A stretch of 64,000 bases of DNA from Gammaproteobacteria bacterium (GCA_030425295.1 JAUIAT010000007.1:51598-115597); one strand, 5' to 3'. Positions 28,596 to 38,169 are shown, counted from the stretch's first letter. Notes: a model not told the origin generated them from the letters alone. Made by a program: numbers and translations.

Positions 28596-30407
28596 ATGAA
28601 AAGTGCATCAGATATTGTGATTGAATATGATAGCCAAGAAGGGCCTTTATCTGAGATTGATGTGTATTCTAGACTTGAGTCAATAGCAAAAGATAAAGAT
28701 AACATATCAAATTTCGATGAGAAGACTTTTAGGTCGGAGCTTATTGCTTTTGCATTTGATGAAAATTACTCGTGGGACAGGTGGCGTGATGAGGGATGGA
28801 AGACTTATTTTGGTCCTTTGGCAGTAATGAGTACTCAAGAATACGGTAGTGATTCAGCGATGATATTTCCGCATATTAGTGAAGTGACAAGTGAAACAAT
28901 TGATTACTGGTCTGATCGTGCAAACAAAAGTACTCATCCGGTAATTAAGGTCAGATACTTATCACTAATCTGGGATTTCTATAAGTATGCAAAAAATGCT
29001 AATCCTCCAGTCAAGGTACCTCAGGAGTTAATTGATACAGTAATAATCATGGCGCAGCAAAGAAAGCATAAGTATGAGATTGATGAGTTAAATAAGCTGA
29101 AGCATGCTCTTAAGATATCATTATCTATTAATGATCAAAAAAGAGTTAACGCTGTAAAAGATGAGATTTTAGCGTATGACAGGAATGTTGTGAAAGGTGA
29201 TATGGCTGCAGAAGCATGGAGTGTTCCATTTGATCACTTGCTTGTAAATAAAAAAATTTCGCTATCAGAGGAGGAAATTAATGAAATTTTGTCAAGGTTA
29301 GAAGTTCGGTTTGACAGGCTATCTGTTTGTAAGGGAGGGGGAATACAGTCCTTATTGCCAATTAAACATGCTGTGGATAGGCTGGCAAAATATTATAACC
29401 GTAAAAGTATGAAGGAAGAGTTGAAAGCTGCGTTGCGGAAGTATTTTGATGCTGTCTATAAAAAGGTCGAACTTGGTTCTCCTATACAGCAGTGTGCGTG
29501 GTTGGATGAGGCTATGAAATTTGCTAAAAAATATAATATGGCTGATGAAGTGAATCAAATTACTTTGAAATTACAGGAAGCAAGTTCCAACCTGCATAAA
29601 GATATGCAACCAATCTCTGTCTCATTGCCGGTTGATATTAACAAAATTGATCAATGCATAAATTCAATGGTCGATGGTGATATACATGAATGTTTAAGGA
29701 GATTAGCATTCTGTCAGGTAACTCCCGTTAAGTATATTGAGGATATGGTAAAGAACTTAGCGAGAGAATGTGTGTTTGTCTATAATATTTCGATCCCTAT
29801 TACTGACCATGATGGTAGGCGTGTGGCTGTGATTGGGCCCGTTAGAGAAGATTTAAGAGGCCATACATATTGGCAGGCAGGGAAGAATTTAATGCTAAAT
29901 ATTGGCTTCGGAGCTCATCGGAGAGTAACGTCTGAGATATTTAAAAAGCATAGTGTTGATGCTGAAGTGCTGTTGAAGCATATATGTCTTTCCCCGCTTT
30001 TCTTAGAAAATAAAAAAGAGATCTTAAAAGAGGGGTTGCATGCTTATCTGAAAGAGATGCCTACATCTGCGGTGCATATTTTAGTGCCCCAGGTAGAGGC
30101 TGCCTTAAGGACCTTATTGGAATTGCAGGGGCAACCGACTTATAAACAGAACAAAAATGGCGGATATAATCTAAGATTGTTGGACGATATTTTACGAGAT
30201 GGTGCAGTAGTTGGAGTGCTTGGCGAGGATGTTTGTTTTCATTTTCGAACGCTTTTTACCGACCAGCGAGGTTTGTGTTTGCGGCATAATTGTTGCCATG
30301 GCCTATCTGGATCAAATAGCTATACTATGGGTATTGCAGATTTAGTATTCCAAGCACTTTTGATGTTGTCTGATATAAGAGAAAAATCTGAAGATAGCGT
30401 TGCGTAG
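28596..30407 (+). CDS. DUF4209 (HEPN-like) protein beside the restriction system
   Basis: The 603-residue protein has a long helical N-terminal region (perhaps the DUF7380 type) with DYWSDRANKSTHPVIKVRYL. The C-terminal DUF4209-like domain includes VPQVEAALRTLLELQ, LLDDILRD and LCLRHNCCHGLSG. The last holds Arg563 and His568 in R-x4-H spacing, the signature of HEPN ribonucleases. Such proteins often accompany defence loci. It starts 55 bases after hsdR on the same strand but has a more AT-rich composition, so it may have a separate origin. An RNase-based defence role is inferred; it could also be inactive or a plain structural HEPN. Confidence 0.65.
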   Translation: MKSASDIVIEYDSQEGPLSEIDVYSRLESIAKDKDNISNFDEKTFRSELIAFAFDENYSWDRWRDEGWKTYFGPLAVMSTQEYGSDSAMIFPHISEVTSETIDYWSDRANKSTHPVIKVRYLSLIWDFYKYAKNANPPVKVPQELIDTVIIMAQQRKHKYEIDELNKLKHALKISLSINDQKRVNAVKDEILAYDRNVVKGDMAAEAWSVPFDHLLVNKKISLSEEEINEILSRLEVRFDRLSVCKGGGIQSLLPIKHAVDRLAKYYNRKSMKEELKAALRKYFDAVYKKVELGSPIQQCAWLDEAMKFAKKYNMADEVNQITLKLQEASSNLHKDMQPISVSLPVDINKIDQCINSMVDGDIHECLRRLAFCQVTPVKYIEDMVKNLARECVFVYNISIPITDHDGRRVAVIGPVREDLRGHTYWQAGKNLMLNIGFGAHRRVTSEIFKKHSVDAEVLLKHICLSPLFLENKKEILKEGLHAYLKEMPTSAVHILVPQVEAALRTLLELQGQPTYKQNKNGGYNLRLLDDILRDGAVVGVLGEDVCFHFRTLFTDQRGLCLRHNCCHGLSGSNSYTMGIADLVFQALLMLSDIREKSEDSVA

Positions 30408-30464
30408 AAATGTTAATCGCAAATGTTGGCAGTGACTCAGGTGAAGTGCGAATTTCTGTTAAGA

Positions 30465-30497
30465 GATAGTTAAAATAATTTTTTAACTATCTTTTTT
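30465..30497 (+). terminator. Rho-independent terminator after the DUF4209 gene
   Basis: GATAGTTAAAA and TTTTAACTATC form an 11-bp stem around a 5-base loop, followed by TTTTTT. It lies 58 bases past the stop codon. The stem is AT-rich, so efficiency may be modest. Confidence 0.7.
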
Positions 30498-30542
30498 ATA
30501 GGAATTCAAAATGGGTAATTGTTATCGCCAATGGCTGGATAA

Positions 30543-30566
30543 TTCCAGTAAGTTTTCTTACTGGAA
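30543..30566. other. Perfect 10-bp hairpin between convergent genes
   Basis: TTCCAGTAAG and CTTACTGGAA flank a TTTT loop. No T-run follows on either strand, so a classical terminator is unlikely. Confidence 0.4.
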
Positions 30567-30618
30567 GTATGAAAGTTACCTCAGTCCTGAATTCAACTCA
30601 TAACCGCAACGGATTATT

Positions 30619-32490
30619 TTAAGTTATCCTAGCCCTTGATTGATTCAGTGCTAAGTAGTAATCATCGTCCTTAACGTATTTATTTTCTGCTAAAGGTTTT
30701 TCGTGCGGACGTATATTAGTCAATACAGGTGCCGAAGACAGTGCTTCTAATACTTGCTGGTCAAGATTATTTTGTGAAGCTAAATGATAAGGTGTATTAC
30801 CCTCTAGGTCCTCTATATCTGTTTGAGCATAATGTTTTAATAAAGCTTCAATAATATCTACTCGACCATTTAAAACTGCAATTGCTAGCGGAGTACGTTT
30901 CTTGTCTGTGCATGGAAGATCTGGGTTGGCCCCTTTTTCTAATAATAGTTCTACTTTCTCAAGGCTGCCATCGACAACGGCAATAAAAAGAGGCGTCATG
31001 CCTTTTTTATTGTATTTATTTATACCAGAAAACAAACCATGTTGATGATAGACAAGACGACTCATGTTATCTAGATTCTTAGTTCTCAAAACTGCAGCTT
31101 TAAAACTTTCGGCTCGTTTAATAAACAAGCCTCTGAATAGTCCTTGTTTATGAGGATTAGTATAATGATCTAGTGCTCTAACTAAAGCTTTTTGTTGAAG
31201 TTTAAATAATAAGTCTTTGATAGTATTAGCTTTCATAAAAGCAGGAGCCAGGAAAAGGCATATATGCAAGAATATTTCCTCAGGAATAGCTGAAGGAGAT
31301 TTAATTAGCTCCCCATGTTTATCTTCTCCTTGAAATTTTCCATTTACTATAAACTCTTCATGCACTTTGAAGTTGCCTCGAGTAAGTGGCGTATAACACT
31401 GAATCATAAAAGATCTAATCTCAGGCCTTACTTGCAAGAAGAGAGCTTGCTGGTTATCAAGCGAATATTCTGATTTAAATTTATAAATATTGTCTATTTT
31501 CTTGTCTATATTAGATAATTCTTTTTTTACAGAAGCTTCAACTTTGTCACAATTTTTAAGTGATTGAATTAAGGCCTTTCTATTTTCAGTATTTTCAATG
31601 TTAAGTAAAACCTGAAAAGCACCTTTAGGGTTAGAAATGTACCCGCCTAGGGCTGCGAAATAAGCAATCTTATTGATATCAGCACCTTGCTCTTTAAGCT
31701 TTAACACAAATTCAAAGTGTCCGCCTAGGGCTGCGCTTTGAGTGATATAATTGATATCAGCACCTTGCTCTTTAAGCTTTAACACAAATTCAAAATGTCC
31801 GCCTAGGGCTGCGCCATAAGCAATCTTATTGATATCAGCACCTTGCTCTTTAAGCTTTAACGCAAATTCAAAATGTCCGCCTAGGGCTGCGCCTTGAGTG
31901 ATATAATTGATATTAGCGCCTTGCTCTTTAAGCTTTAACGCAAATTCAAAATGTCCGCCTAGGGCTGCGCCATAAGCAATCTTATTGATATCAGCACCTT
32001 GCTCTTTAAGCTTTAACGCAAATTCAAAATGTCCGCCTAGGGCTGCGCCATAAGCAATATTATTGATATTAGCACTTTGCTCTTTAAGATTTAACGCAAA
32101 TTCAAAATGTCCGCCTAGGGCTGCGCCTTGAGCGATATAATTGATATTAGCGCCTTGCTCTTTAAGCTTTAACGCAAATTCAAAGTGTCCGCCTAGGGCT
32201 GCGCCATAAGCAATCTTATTGATATTAGCGCCTTGATCTTTAAGCTTCATTGCCCTGTCAATGTGCCCACCTATAGCTGCGCCCAGAGCTAATTTATGTA
32301 TATTAATTTGAAATCTCTTTTGAAGTTCTTTGACGATTTCAAATTCACCTTCTGAAGCTAATATACCAGCTGGGGTTAGAAGAAATTTAGTTCTAACATC
32401 AATAGAAACCCCCTCTTGATGGAGGATAGTTTGAATTAAATCAAATTTTTTATCTTTAGCGGCATTATAAATTTTGTCAAACGAAGTCAT
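30619..32490 (-). CDS. Protein with eight near-identical 26-residue repeats, F-box-like segment and ankyrin repeats; putative effector
   Basis: The 623-residue protein has four parts. Residues 1-69 are ankyrin-like. Residues 70-277 are eight 26-residue repeats (GAALGGHFEFALKLKEQGAN then INKIAY or INYITQ), shorter than the 33-residue ankyrin unit. Residues 401-428 contain IPEEIFLHICLFLAP, an F-box-like pattern. Residues 496-585 hold about three canonical ankyrin repeats (TPLFIAVVDGSLEKVELLLE, TPLAIAVLNGRVDIIEALLK). No signal peptide or membrane segment is seen. The repeats likely form an elongated binding surface that can change length by recombination. Host ubiquitin-pathway involvement is inferred from the F-box-like segment alone. 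Confidence 0.75.
   Translation of the reverse strand: MTSFDKIYNAAKDKKFDLIQTILHQEGVSIDVRTKFLLTPAGILASEGEFEIVKELQKRFQINIHKLALGAAIGGHIDRAMKLKDQGANINKIAYGAALGGHFEFALKLKEQGANINYIAQGAALGGHFEFALNLKEQSANINNIAYGAALGGHFEFALKLKEQGADINKIAYGAALGGHFEFALKLKEQGANINYITQGAALGGHFEFALKLKEQGADINKIAYGAALGGHFEFVLKLKEQGADINYITQSAALGGHFEFVLKLKEQGADINKIAYFAALGGYISNPKGAFQVLLNIENTENRKALIQSLKNCDKVEASVKKELSNIDKKIDNIYKFKSEYSLDNQQALFLQVRPEIRSFMIQCYTPLTRGNFKVHEEFIVNGKFQGEDKHGELIKSPSAIPEEIFLHICLFLAPAFMKANTIKDLLFKLQQKALVRALDHYTNPHKQGLFRGLFIKRAESFKAAVLRTKNLDNMSRLVYHQHGLFSGINKYNKKGMTPLFIAVVDGSLEKVELLLEKGANPDLPCTDKKRTPLAIAVLNGRVDIIEALLKHYAQTDIEDLEGNTPYHLASQNNLDQQVLEALSSAPVLTNIRPHEKPLAENKYVKDDDYYLALNQSRARIT
31660..32283 (-). repeat. 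Eight tandem 78-bp coding repeats
   Basis: The landmark CCGCCTAGGGCTGCG recurs every 78 bases (for example at 31643, 31721 and 31799). Units are nearly identical in DNA, with a two-unit pattern alternating KIAY and YITQ/YIAQ, which suggests recent duplication of pairs. A degraded ninth unit follows at the C-terminal side. Confidence 0.92.
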
Positions 32491-32612
32491 TAAATTACCA
32501 TAAGGTTGTTAAGATGGTTTAATATTAGACCATGTTAACCTTAAGTAAAAATTAAATTGATTTATAATTGTGCTTTGATTGATCCTAAAGGGTGGTTGGC
32601 GGTCAAGGTTTA

Positions 32613-32879
32613 CTACATTTCGAAAAGAGTTTTGTCTGCCTCTTGATTTAGATAATCCGAAAGTTTTTTTGTTTCTTCTGAATTAAAAACCCGGCCTGAA
32701 TAGTCATCAGCTACCCCTGTGGCATTTAATAAAAGTTTTGGGTTAGCTTTGAGCATAGCTTCTGCCTGTTTTTCTCTGCCGCAAACTATATGGTTTAGAA
32801 GCACATTTATGGCGAGTTCTTTTTGAAAAAATTTGCAGGTATTTGCAAGTGCGGTTAATGCATTAGGTATAAACTTTTT
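32613..32879 (-). pseudogene. 5' fragment of an F-box/ankyrin gene
   Basis: The open stretch reads NALTALANTCKFFQKELAIN, then NHIVCGREKQAEAMLKANPK and DDYSGRVF, and ends at TTTGAAATGTAG. It resembles residues 35-80 of the protein at 20125-21510 (VLSLAKTCKSIW, ELMQLVAYGQEDISFAIL). An in-frame stop lies just upstream at 32880-32882, there is no good start codon, and the ankyrin body is missing. A GTG at 32804 would give only 63 residues. It is best read as a decayed relative of the F-box/ankyrin genes. Confidence 0.55.
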
Positions 32880-33228
32880 TCAAGGGTTTCTATTTGCGAA
32901 GCCCGAATTTGATAGTTGCCCGCTATAGGGTTCGATTCTATTTTATAACCCCAGCATCTGTATTAAAAGTCAACTTATATGCTTTAACAGTAGTAAAGAG
33001 ATGAGAATACAGTCATTCCGCGACTTGATCGCGGAATCTAGTTTGATGGATCCCGCGGTCAAGCCGCGGGATGACAGATTCGAGCCGCGGGATGACAGAT
33101 TCGAGCCGCGGGATGACAGATTCGAGTTGCGGGATAACCGAATTTTAGCACATATTATCCGTAAGTAATTGATTTTCTACAATTAAAACTCGAAACGCGG
33201 GTTATTTTATAACCTAATTCACTTCAAA
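32880..33228. repeat. Intergenic region with the palindromic element (33012-33076) and three 21-bp tandem repeats (33077-33139)
   Basis: The composite element starts GTCATTCCGCGACTTGATCG, continues through CTAGTTTGATGGA, and ends in a second hairpin GATCCCGCGGTCAAGCCGCG closing with GGATGACA. Its last part is then repeated as GATTCGAGCCGCGGGATGAC units of 21 bp: two exact and one diverged. No gene is apparent in this stretch. Confidence 0.85.
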
Positions 33229-34125
33229 TTAGAGTATAAAATTTTCTAGCGCCTTAGCGAGTTTAATGGGCTTGCTGGGATCACAATTATCTTCAACGAA
33301 CCAAGCTGCAGATAAAACAAGGCGCACAAAAGTCCATTTAGTAAGACGACCTGAATCGATCGATAATTCATTGCTTAGCGTTTTTAATCGAGATTTAAAG
33401 ATTATATATATATCTTGTGTTTTTTGAATTTCATTATCATTAATAAAATCAAAAGCTGCTGCTTCAAATGCGATTTCACCAATAATACCCTTAGGATCAA
33501 TTGCAAGCCATTTATGATCATGTCGTAAAATATTATCATGGTGCAGGTCTCCGTGAAGAACATAGTCTTTCTCTGAAGTTGCAAGCAACTTTTCTTTTAG
33601 AGTAATTGCTTTGTTAAGTAAATTAGAAGGAATTTCAGCGTAAGCTGTTGCTCTATCAATCGCTTTCAGCCATTCTCTGATGTGTATGAAATTTTGGGGA
33701 TTTGTGTGTTTGGTTGATAGCAGATTTTTAATTACTTGGGCATAGGCTGTAACCACCATATCAAATTTTTGTGGGTAAATAGATTTCAAAGAATTACCAG
33801 GGATAGCTTGGCTAAGTAATAAAGAATTATATTTAGGGCAGTAGTCAATTAATTTTATACATCCAGAACCACTATAGTACTTGAGAGCTTTGATTTCATC
33901 CTCAATTAGTTGCTTGTTGTAACTTACTTTTATAACAACATGTATGTTATTGCTTGTAACTGCAGTAGCTACAAAATTATAACTCATGTTCTTCACTTCT
34001 TTAATATTAGTTAAAGACCAATGGTGAGTTAATTGTGCAATAATATTTGGCAAATTATTAATCCAAACTTTGCCTGGCTTACCAAATAAATTTTCTATAT
34101 TTTGTTTTAATTCTTTAATGCTCAT
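33229..34125 (-). CDS. Aminoglycoside/hydroxyurea phosphotransferase-family kinase
   Basis: The 298-residue protein has the APH fold with the catalytic loop LHGDLHHDNIL near residue 195. IDPKGIIGEIAFEAAAFDF follows, the pattern of the APH(6)/hydroxyurea kinase family that includes streptomycin 6-kinases. The N-lobe (NFVATAVTSNNIHVVIKVSYN) carries the likely ATP lysine. Members phosphorylate streptomycin or related small molecules with ATP. Actual resistance is uncertain because many chromosomal homologues have other substrates. It is a single gene inside the accessory island. Confidence 0.8.
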   Translation of the reverse strand: MSIKELKQNIENLFGKPGKVWINNLPNIIAQLTHHWSLTNIKEVKNMSYNFVATAVTSNNIHVVIKVSYNKQLIEDEIKALKYYSGSGCIKLIDYCPKYNSLLLSQAIPGNSLKSIYPQKFDMVVTAYAQVIKNLLSTKHTNPQNFIHIREWLKAIDRATAYAEIPSNLLNKAITLKEKLLATSEKDYVLHGDLHHDNILRHDHKWLAIDPKGIIGEIAFEAAAFDFINDNEIQKTQDIYIIFKSRLKTLSNELSIDSGRLTKWTFVRLVLSAAWFVEDNCDPSKPIKLAKALENFIL

Positions 34126-34454
34126 TTGATTAGGTTGCTTTTAATTGATTCATAATCAATACGTTACAATTGTGACTTCGTCAAGGTTTATTAAAGGTAA
34201 TGACCTGGGATTATAATTTTTTATCCAGAGCATTACCCTTAATCGCAACCCCAGTGGAGTTAATTGTTGGATCTTTTTATAGTAGCTACGCTCAGGATTG
34301 CGCGTCTTATAAGCTTTGTAGGCTGTGAACATAATGTGGCGGCCAAATGTATAAGTTTAGACGCAATCATCCTGAACTTTAAATTGACAGCGTGACAGTT
34401 ATAAATTAATAGGTTATTATGTGAACAAATAAATTCCTTGATTTTTCTTTTAAT
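34126..34454. other. 329-bp intergenic region with imperfect inverted repeats
   Basis: Two arms, around 34291-34310 (CTCAGGATTGCGCGTCTTAT) and 34359-34377 (AGACGCAATCATCCTGAAC), are imperfect inverted repeats. Another weak palindrome (GGTAATG...CATTACC) lies near 34196-34241. These could be a worn mobile repeat or a transcribed structure. I see no gene. Confidence 0.4.
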
Positions 34455-34976
34455 ATGAGCAGATTTTTAATATTCATCTTCGCTATATTAGGTAGAGTGT
34501 TGCCTCATCCTTCAGGGTTGAGTCCGTTGGTTGCTTTAACTTTGTCTTTTGCAAATAGAGGTAACAAAATAGAGTCTTTGTTTATTTCTTTATCTTTTCT
34601 TCTAATAACTGATTTTATTTTAATTTTTACAGGTCATTTTTATTGGGGTGAGTGGGTTTTATTTACTTATTCTGGCTTGGCAATTATTTCACTAATATTT
34701 TCAGGGGCTTTGACTTTTTCAAAATCAGTACAGGCAGGAATTTTTTATTGGGTGTGGACAAATTTTGGAACTTGGCTTGAATCTGGAATATATAACCATA
34801 CATTTTATGGTTTGACCTCTTGTTATACAGCAGCTTTGCCATTTTTAGGTAAAGAAATCTTAGGAGATTTGCTTTGGACTGGCTGTTTTCTTTTGATTAT
34901 CAAGTGGTTTTTGGTAGACTATCGATCAAATAAATTGGACAATTATATCCATGACTTTAGTTATATACGGTTTTAA
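34455..34976 (+). CDS. DUF6580-type integral membrane protein
   Basis: The 173-residue protein has about five hydrophobic segments and the family-like motifs GRVLPHPSGLSPLVALTL near the N-terminus. FYWVWTNFGTWLESGIYNHTFYGL and a CYTAALPFLGKEILGDLLW segment follow. Members resemble the substrate-binding S components of vitamin/ECF-type uptake proteins, but the substrate is not known. Its last 26 bases overlap the hemA start, so hemA translation may be coupled to it. The start has only a weak ribosome-binding site. Confidence 0.7.
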   Translation: MSRFLIFIFAILGRVLPHPSGLSPLVALTLSFANRGNKIESLFISLSFLLITDFILIFTGHFYWGEWVLFTYSGLAIISLIFSGALTFSKSVQAGIFYWVWTNFGTWLESGIYNHTFYGLTSCYTAALPFLGKEILGDLLWTGCFLLIIKWFLVDYRSNKLDNYIHDFSYIRF

Positions 34977-36192
34977 TCACAAGACAGCATCCATACAGCT
35001 GCGAGAGCAGGCATGTCGGGCCTTTGCTGATACAACGAAAACACTTCAGGAACTGACTAATCTTTCTGCGGTAGCAGAGGTTATGACTTTATGTACCTGT
35101 AATCGTGTTGAAGTTTATTGCATAACCGAAGATGAAAACACGATATCTGACTGGCTGAATCAAAAACACAACCTTGATCCCGCATCATTTGAAGATTGTT
35201 TATATTCATATACTGATGAAGAAGCTATAGTCCACCTGTTACGAGTGGCTTGTGGCCTAGACTCAATGATAATGGGCGAGCCACAAATATTGGGACAAAT
35301 GAAAAAAGCTTACTCAGAGGCTAAGAGTCTCAATGGTGTTGGTAAGCGATTATCTCGTTTAATGGAGTTTATTTTTTCATCATCAAAAATAATTCGCACT
35401 AGAACGGGGCTCAATCAGTATCCAGTTTCAGTTGCATATGCTGCAACTTTAGCAGCACAAAACGATTTAGATAATTTTGAAAACCTATCTTTCCTTTTGA
35501 TAGGTGCAGGTAGTATGGTTCAGCTGCTTGCAAAGCAACTCAAAAAATTAAATTGCAAAAAACTATTTATTGCTAGCAGGTCTCAAGAAAGGGCTGCTGC
35601 TTTACTCCATGAGTTTGATGGTGAATATGTTGCCATAGACAAAATAGTCGATTATTTGCCTAAAGTTAATGGTGTTATATCGGCAACAACTAGCCCTTGT
35701 TTTATTGTTTCAGCTCGCGATTGTGCTGATGTTAGTAAAGATGATATGCCTTATTTTTGGGCCGATTTAGCAATTCCTCGCGATATTGATCCTGTTATTG
35801 GTGAACAGCATAAAGTTGCTCTTTATAATGTGGATTCATTAAAAGAAATGGTTGCCGAAAATTGGCAACGCCGGGAAGAAGCAGCACAGCGCGCCGAATG
35901 CCTTGTTCGCAAAAAAGCTATTGAATGTATAGGTGAATTGCGTACTCTTGGTGCTGGTTCAACTATTAAAAACTATCGTGAAAAGATCTATTCAATTCAA
36001 AAGAAAGAGTTAGAAAATGCTTTAATTCAGTTAGAAAAGGGTGGAGACTCGGTAGAAATTATCAATCGTTTAGCGCATAATTTAACACAAAAGTTTTTGC
36101 ATACTCCAACAAAAAATATTCGCCAGGCAGCTTTTGAGAATAATCAAGCACACCTTGAGTCTGCAAAAGCACTTCTAGAAATTGAAGCATAG
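34951..36192 (+). CDS. hemA: Glutamyl-tRNA reductase
   Basis: The 413-residue protein begins [16 protein letters not shown] and has the catalytic Cys in [14 protein letters not shown] (near residue 50). The substrate motif [20 protein letters not shown] and the NADPH domain [16 protein letters not shown] follow. It reduces glutamyl-tRNA to glutamate-1-semialdehyde, the first step of C5-pathway tetrapyrrole synthesis. It leads hemA-prfA-prmC as in E. coli. The divergent neighbour expected upstream is lolB; here the accessory island replaces the junction. Confidence 0.96.
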   Translation: MTLVIYGFNHKTASIQLREQACRAFADTTKTLQELTNLSAVAEVMTLCTCNRVEVYCITEDENTISDWLNQKHNLDPASFEDCLYSYTDEEAIVHLLRVACGLDSMIMGEPQILGQMKKAYSEAKSLNGVGKRLSRLMEFIFSSSKIIRTRTGLNQYPVSVAYAATLAAQNDLDNFENLSFLLIGAGSMVQLLAKQLKKLNCKKLFIASRSQERAAALLHEFDGEYVAIDKIVDYLPKVNGVISATTSPCFIVSARDCADVSKDDMPYFWADLAIPRDIDPVIGEQHKVALYNVDSLKEMVAENWQRREEAAQRAECLVRKKAIECIGELRTLGAGSTIKNYREKIYSIQKKELENALIQLEKGGDSVEIINRLAHNLTQKFLHTPTKNIRQAAFENNQAHLESAKALLEIEA

Positions 36193-36200
36193 AGATAAAT

Positions 36201-37280
36201 ATGAAGGCATCTATTGAATCTAAACTAGAAAAACTAGTTCAACGCCATAAAGAAATAACTGATTTGTTATCTGATCCGGCAGTTATGAAGGATCAGAACC
36301 AATTTCGGGATTTATCAAAGGAATTTTCTCAGCTTGAGCCAATCGTTGAGCACTATAAAAACTATCTTGAAATTAAAGAAGGTTTAGAGGATGCAAAATT
36401 GATGCTTGATGATCCTGATATGAAGGAAATGGCTCAAGAAGAATTGTCTAATCTTGAGGAAAGAAAATCTTCAGTAGAGCATGAATTACAAGTTTTACTT
36501 CTTCCTGAAGATCCGCACGAAAATGCAAACGTTTTCTTAGAAATAAGAGCTGGTACTGGAGGCGATGAAGCAGCAATCTTTGCTGGAGATTTGTTCCGCA
36601 TGTATAGTCGTTTTGCTGAGCGAAATGGTTGGCAATTGCAAGTGTGGAGTGCTCATGAAGGAGATCATGGCGGATATAAAGAAGTTGTTGCCAAGATTTC
36701 AGGGAAAATGGTTTATCGGGAGCTTAGGTTTGAATCAGGCGCGCATCGTGTGCAGAGGGTTCCTGAAACTGAATCTCAAGGTCGGGTTCATACTTCAGCT
36801 TGTACAGTTGCTGTGCTGCCTGAGCCTGAAGAAGTGGGAGAAATTAATATTGATCCTTCTGATTTGAAGATTGATACCTATCGTGCAAGCGGTGCGGGCG
36901 GTCAGCATGTTAACACTACTGATTCGGCTGTTCGTATTACGCATATTCCGACTGGGACAGTAGTTGAGTGTCAGGAAGAGCGTTCACAGATTAAAAATCG
37001 TGCTAAAGCTATGTCGTGGCTGCAGGCAAGGATTTTAGAAAATCAGATTGCAGCACAAAAACAAGAAACTGCTGAGCAAAGAAAGAGTTTAGTTGGGTCG
37101 GGCGATCGTTCTCAACGAATCCGTACTTATAATTTTCCTCAGGGTCGTATTACTGATCACCGTATCAATTTAACTTTGTACAAACTAGATCAGGCAATGG
37201 ATGGTGATTTGGCTGAAATTATTGGTCAGTTGCAGAATGAGCATCAGTTACAGTTGTTGGCGTCTGTTGGGGATGAATGA
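36201..37280 (+). CDS. prfA: Peptide chain release factor 1
   Basis: The 359-residue RF1 has the catalytic GGQ loop in [21 protein letters not shown] near residue 234 and the preceding codon-recognition region ending [13 protein letters not shown]. It terminates translation at UAA and UAG. It starts eight bases after hemA. Its stop codon overlaps or abuts the prmC start, so the enzyme that methylates its GGQ glutamine is translated next. Confidence 0.96.
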   Translation: MKASIESKLEKLVQRHKEITDLLSDPAVMKDQNQFRDLSKEFSQLEPIVEHYKNYLEIKEGLEDAKLMLDDPDMKEMAQEELSNLEERKSSVEHELQVLLLPEDPHENANVFLEIRAGTGGDEAAIFAGDLFRMYSRFAERNGWQLQVWSAHEGDHGGYKEVVAKISGKMVYRELRFESGAHRVQRVPETESQGRVHTSACTVAVLPEPEEVGEINIDPSDLKIDTYRASGAGGQHVNTTDSAVRITHIPTGTVVECQEERSQIKNRAKAMSWLQARILENQIAAQKQETAEQRKSLVGSGDRSQRIRTYNFPQGRITDHRINLTLYKLDQAMDGDLAEIIGQLQNEHQLQLLASVGDE

Positions 37281-37281
37281 A

Positions 37282-38133
37282 ATGTCATCCTGTGGCTTGA
37301 CAACGGGATTAATAGATTCCGCGATCAAGTCGCGGAATGACAGCGTGGCAAGCGGAATGACGGATTGGGAGTTAGAATGGATTATTTGTCATGTTTTGGG
37401 TGTTTCTAAAACTCAACTTAGATTGCTGGATCGAGAATTTACTCAAGCAGAGCAAGAGCAAATTGATCAATTAGTCCAGCGCAGAATGAAGGGTGAGCCG
37501 CTTGCATATGTGTTAGGTGAGTGGGAGTTTTATGGGTTGCCGTTAAAAGTTACAAGAGATACTCTAATTCCACGTCCAGAAACCGAAGGTTTGGTCGAGC
37601 ACGCTATATCTTTAATGCCCAAGGATAAGGAGATTGTTATTGCAGACCTTGGAACTGGCTCAGGAGCTATTATTTTAGCTCTTGCCTCAAATTTTCCTTG
37701 TGCAAAATGCTACGCCGTAGATCAATCAGCACCGGCTTTGGATGTGGCTCAAGCAAATGCACAAGATTTGAATATAAATAACATTGAGTTTAGAAAGGGT
37801 AGTTGGTTTGACCCTCTTAAAAATTTGAAGTTTGATCTTATTATGTCAAATCCCCCATATATTGAAGAAAATGATCCGCATTTAAATGATATAAGTTTAC
37901 AATTTGAACCAAAAACAGCGCTTGCTAGCGGTTGTGATGGGCTTAATGATATCCGAATTATTGTGAAACAAGCATCGTCCTTTTTGAATGAAAATGGATG
38001 TCTATTAATCGAGCACGGCTATAATCAGCAAGATAAGGTTGTTGGCATTTTTGAAGATAATGAGTTTATAAGAATTGAGAGATTGTTTGATTTGGCTGGC
38101 AAACCGCGAGGCGTGGTTGGAAGGATTCTGTAG
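37282..38133 (+). CDS. prmC: Release factor glutamine methyltransferase with a repeat-encoded N-terminus
   Basis: The 283-residue protein is PrmC by RRMKGEPLAYVLGEWEFYG, TLIPRPETEGLVE, the SAM motif IADLGTGSGAIILALA and the catalytic MSNPPYIEEND. It methylates the GGQ glutamine of RF1 and RF2. I prefer the ATG at 37282, with GGGG nine bases upstream; an ATG at 37273 overlapping the prfA stop is also possible, and an ATG at 37357 would drop the unusual N-terminus. Residues 2-21 (SSCGLTTGLIDSAIKSRNDS) are encoded by the dispersed palindromic element, replacing the ordinary first helix. The catalytic domain is intact. Confidence 0.93.
   Translation: MSSCGLTTGLIDSAIKSRNDSVASGMTDWELEWIICHVLGVSKTQLRLLDREFTQAEQEQIDQLVQRRMKGEPLAYVLGEWEFYGLPLKVTRDTLIPRPETEGLVEHAISLMPKDKEIVIADLGTGSGAIILALASNFPCAKCYAVDQSAPALDVAQANAQDLNINNIEFRKGSWFDPLKNLKFDLIMSNPPYIEENDPHLNDISLQFEPKTALASGCDGLNDIRIIVKQASSFLNENGCLLIEHGYNQQDKVVGIFEDNEFIRIERLFDLAGKPRGVVGRIL
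37284..37341 (-). repeat. Palindromic element copy inside the prmC reading frame
   Basis: Read on the minus strand, this copy begins GTCATTCCGCGACTTGATCG and ends CAAGCCACAGGATGAC. It matches the composite elements at 33012 and 52433, with a worn second hairpin. A further partial copy (CAAGCGGAATGAC) reaches 37361. It has no stop codon in the prmC frame. Confidence 0.85.
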
Positions 38134-38169
38134 TATTTGAGAAAATCTAGTATATGCTTAGACCTCTTT

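Noticed and set aside
31660..32283. Regular 78-bp repeats considered as CRISPR or satellite DNA
   Set aside because: They keep a reading frame through the whole array and encode ankyrin-like units.
33077..33139. Tandem 21-bp repeats considered as a CRISPR array
   Set aside because: Units are directly adjacent with no spacers, and no cas genes are present.
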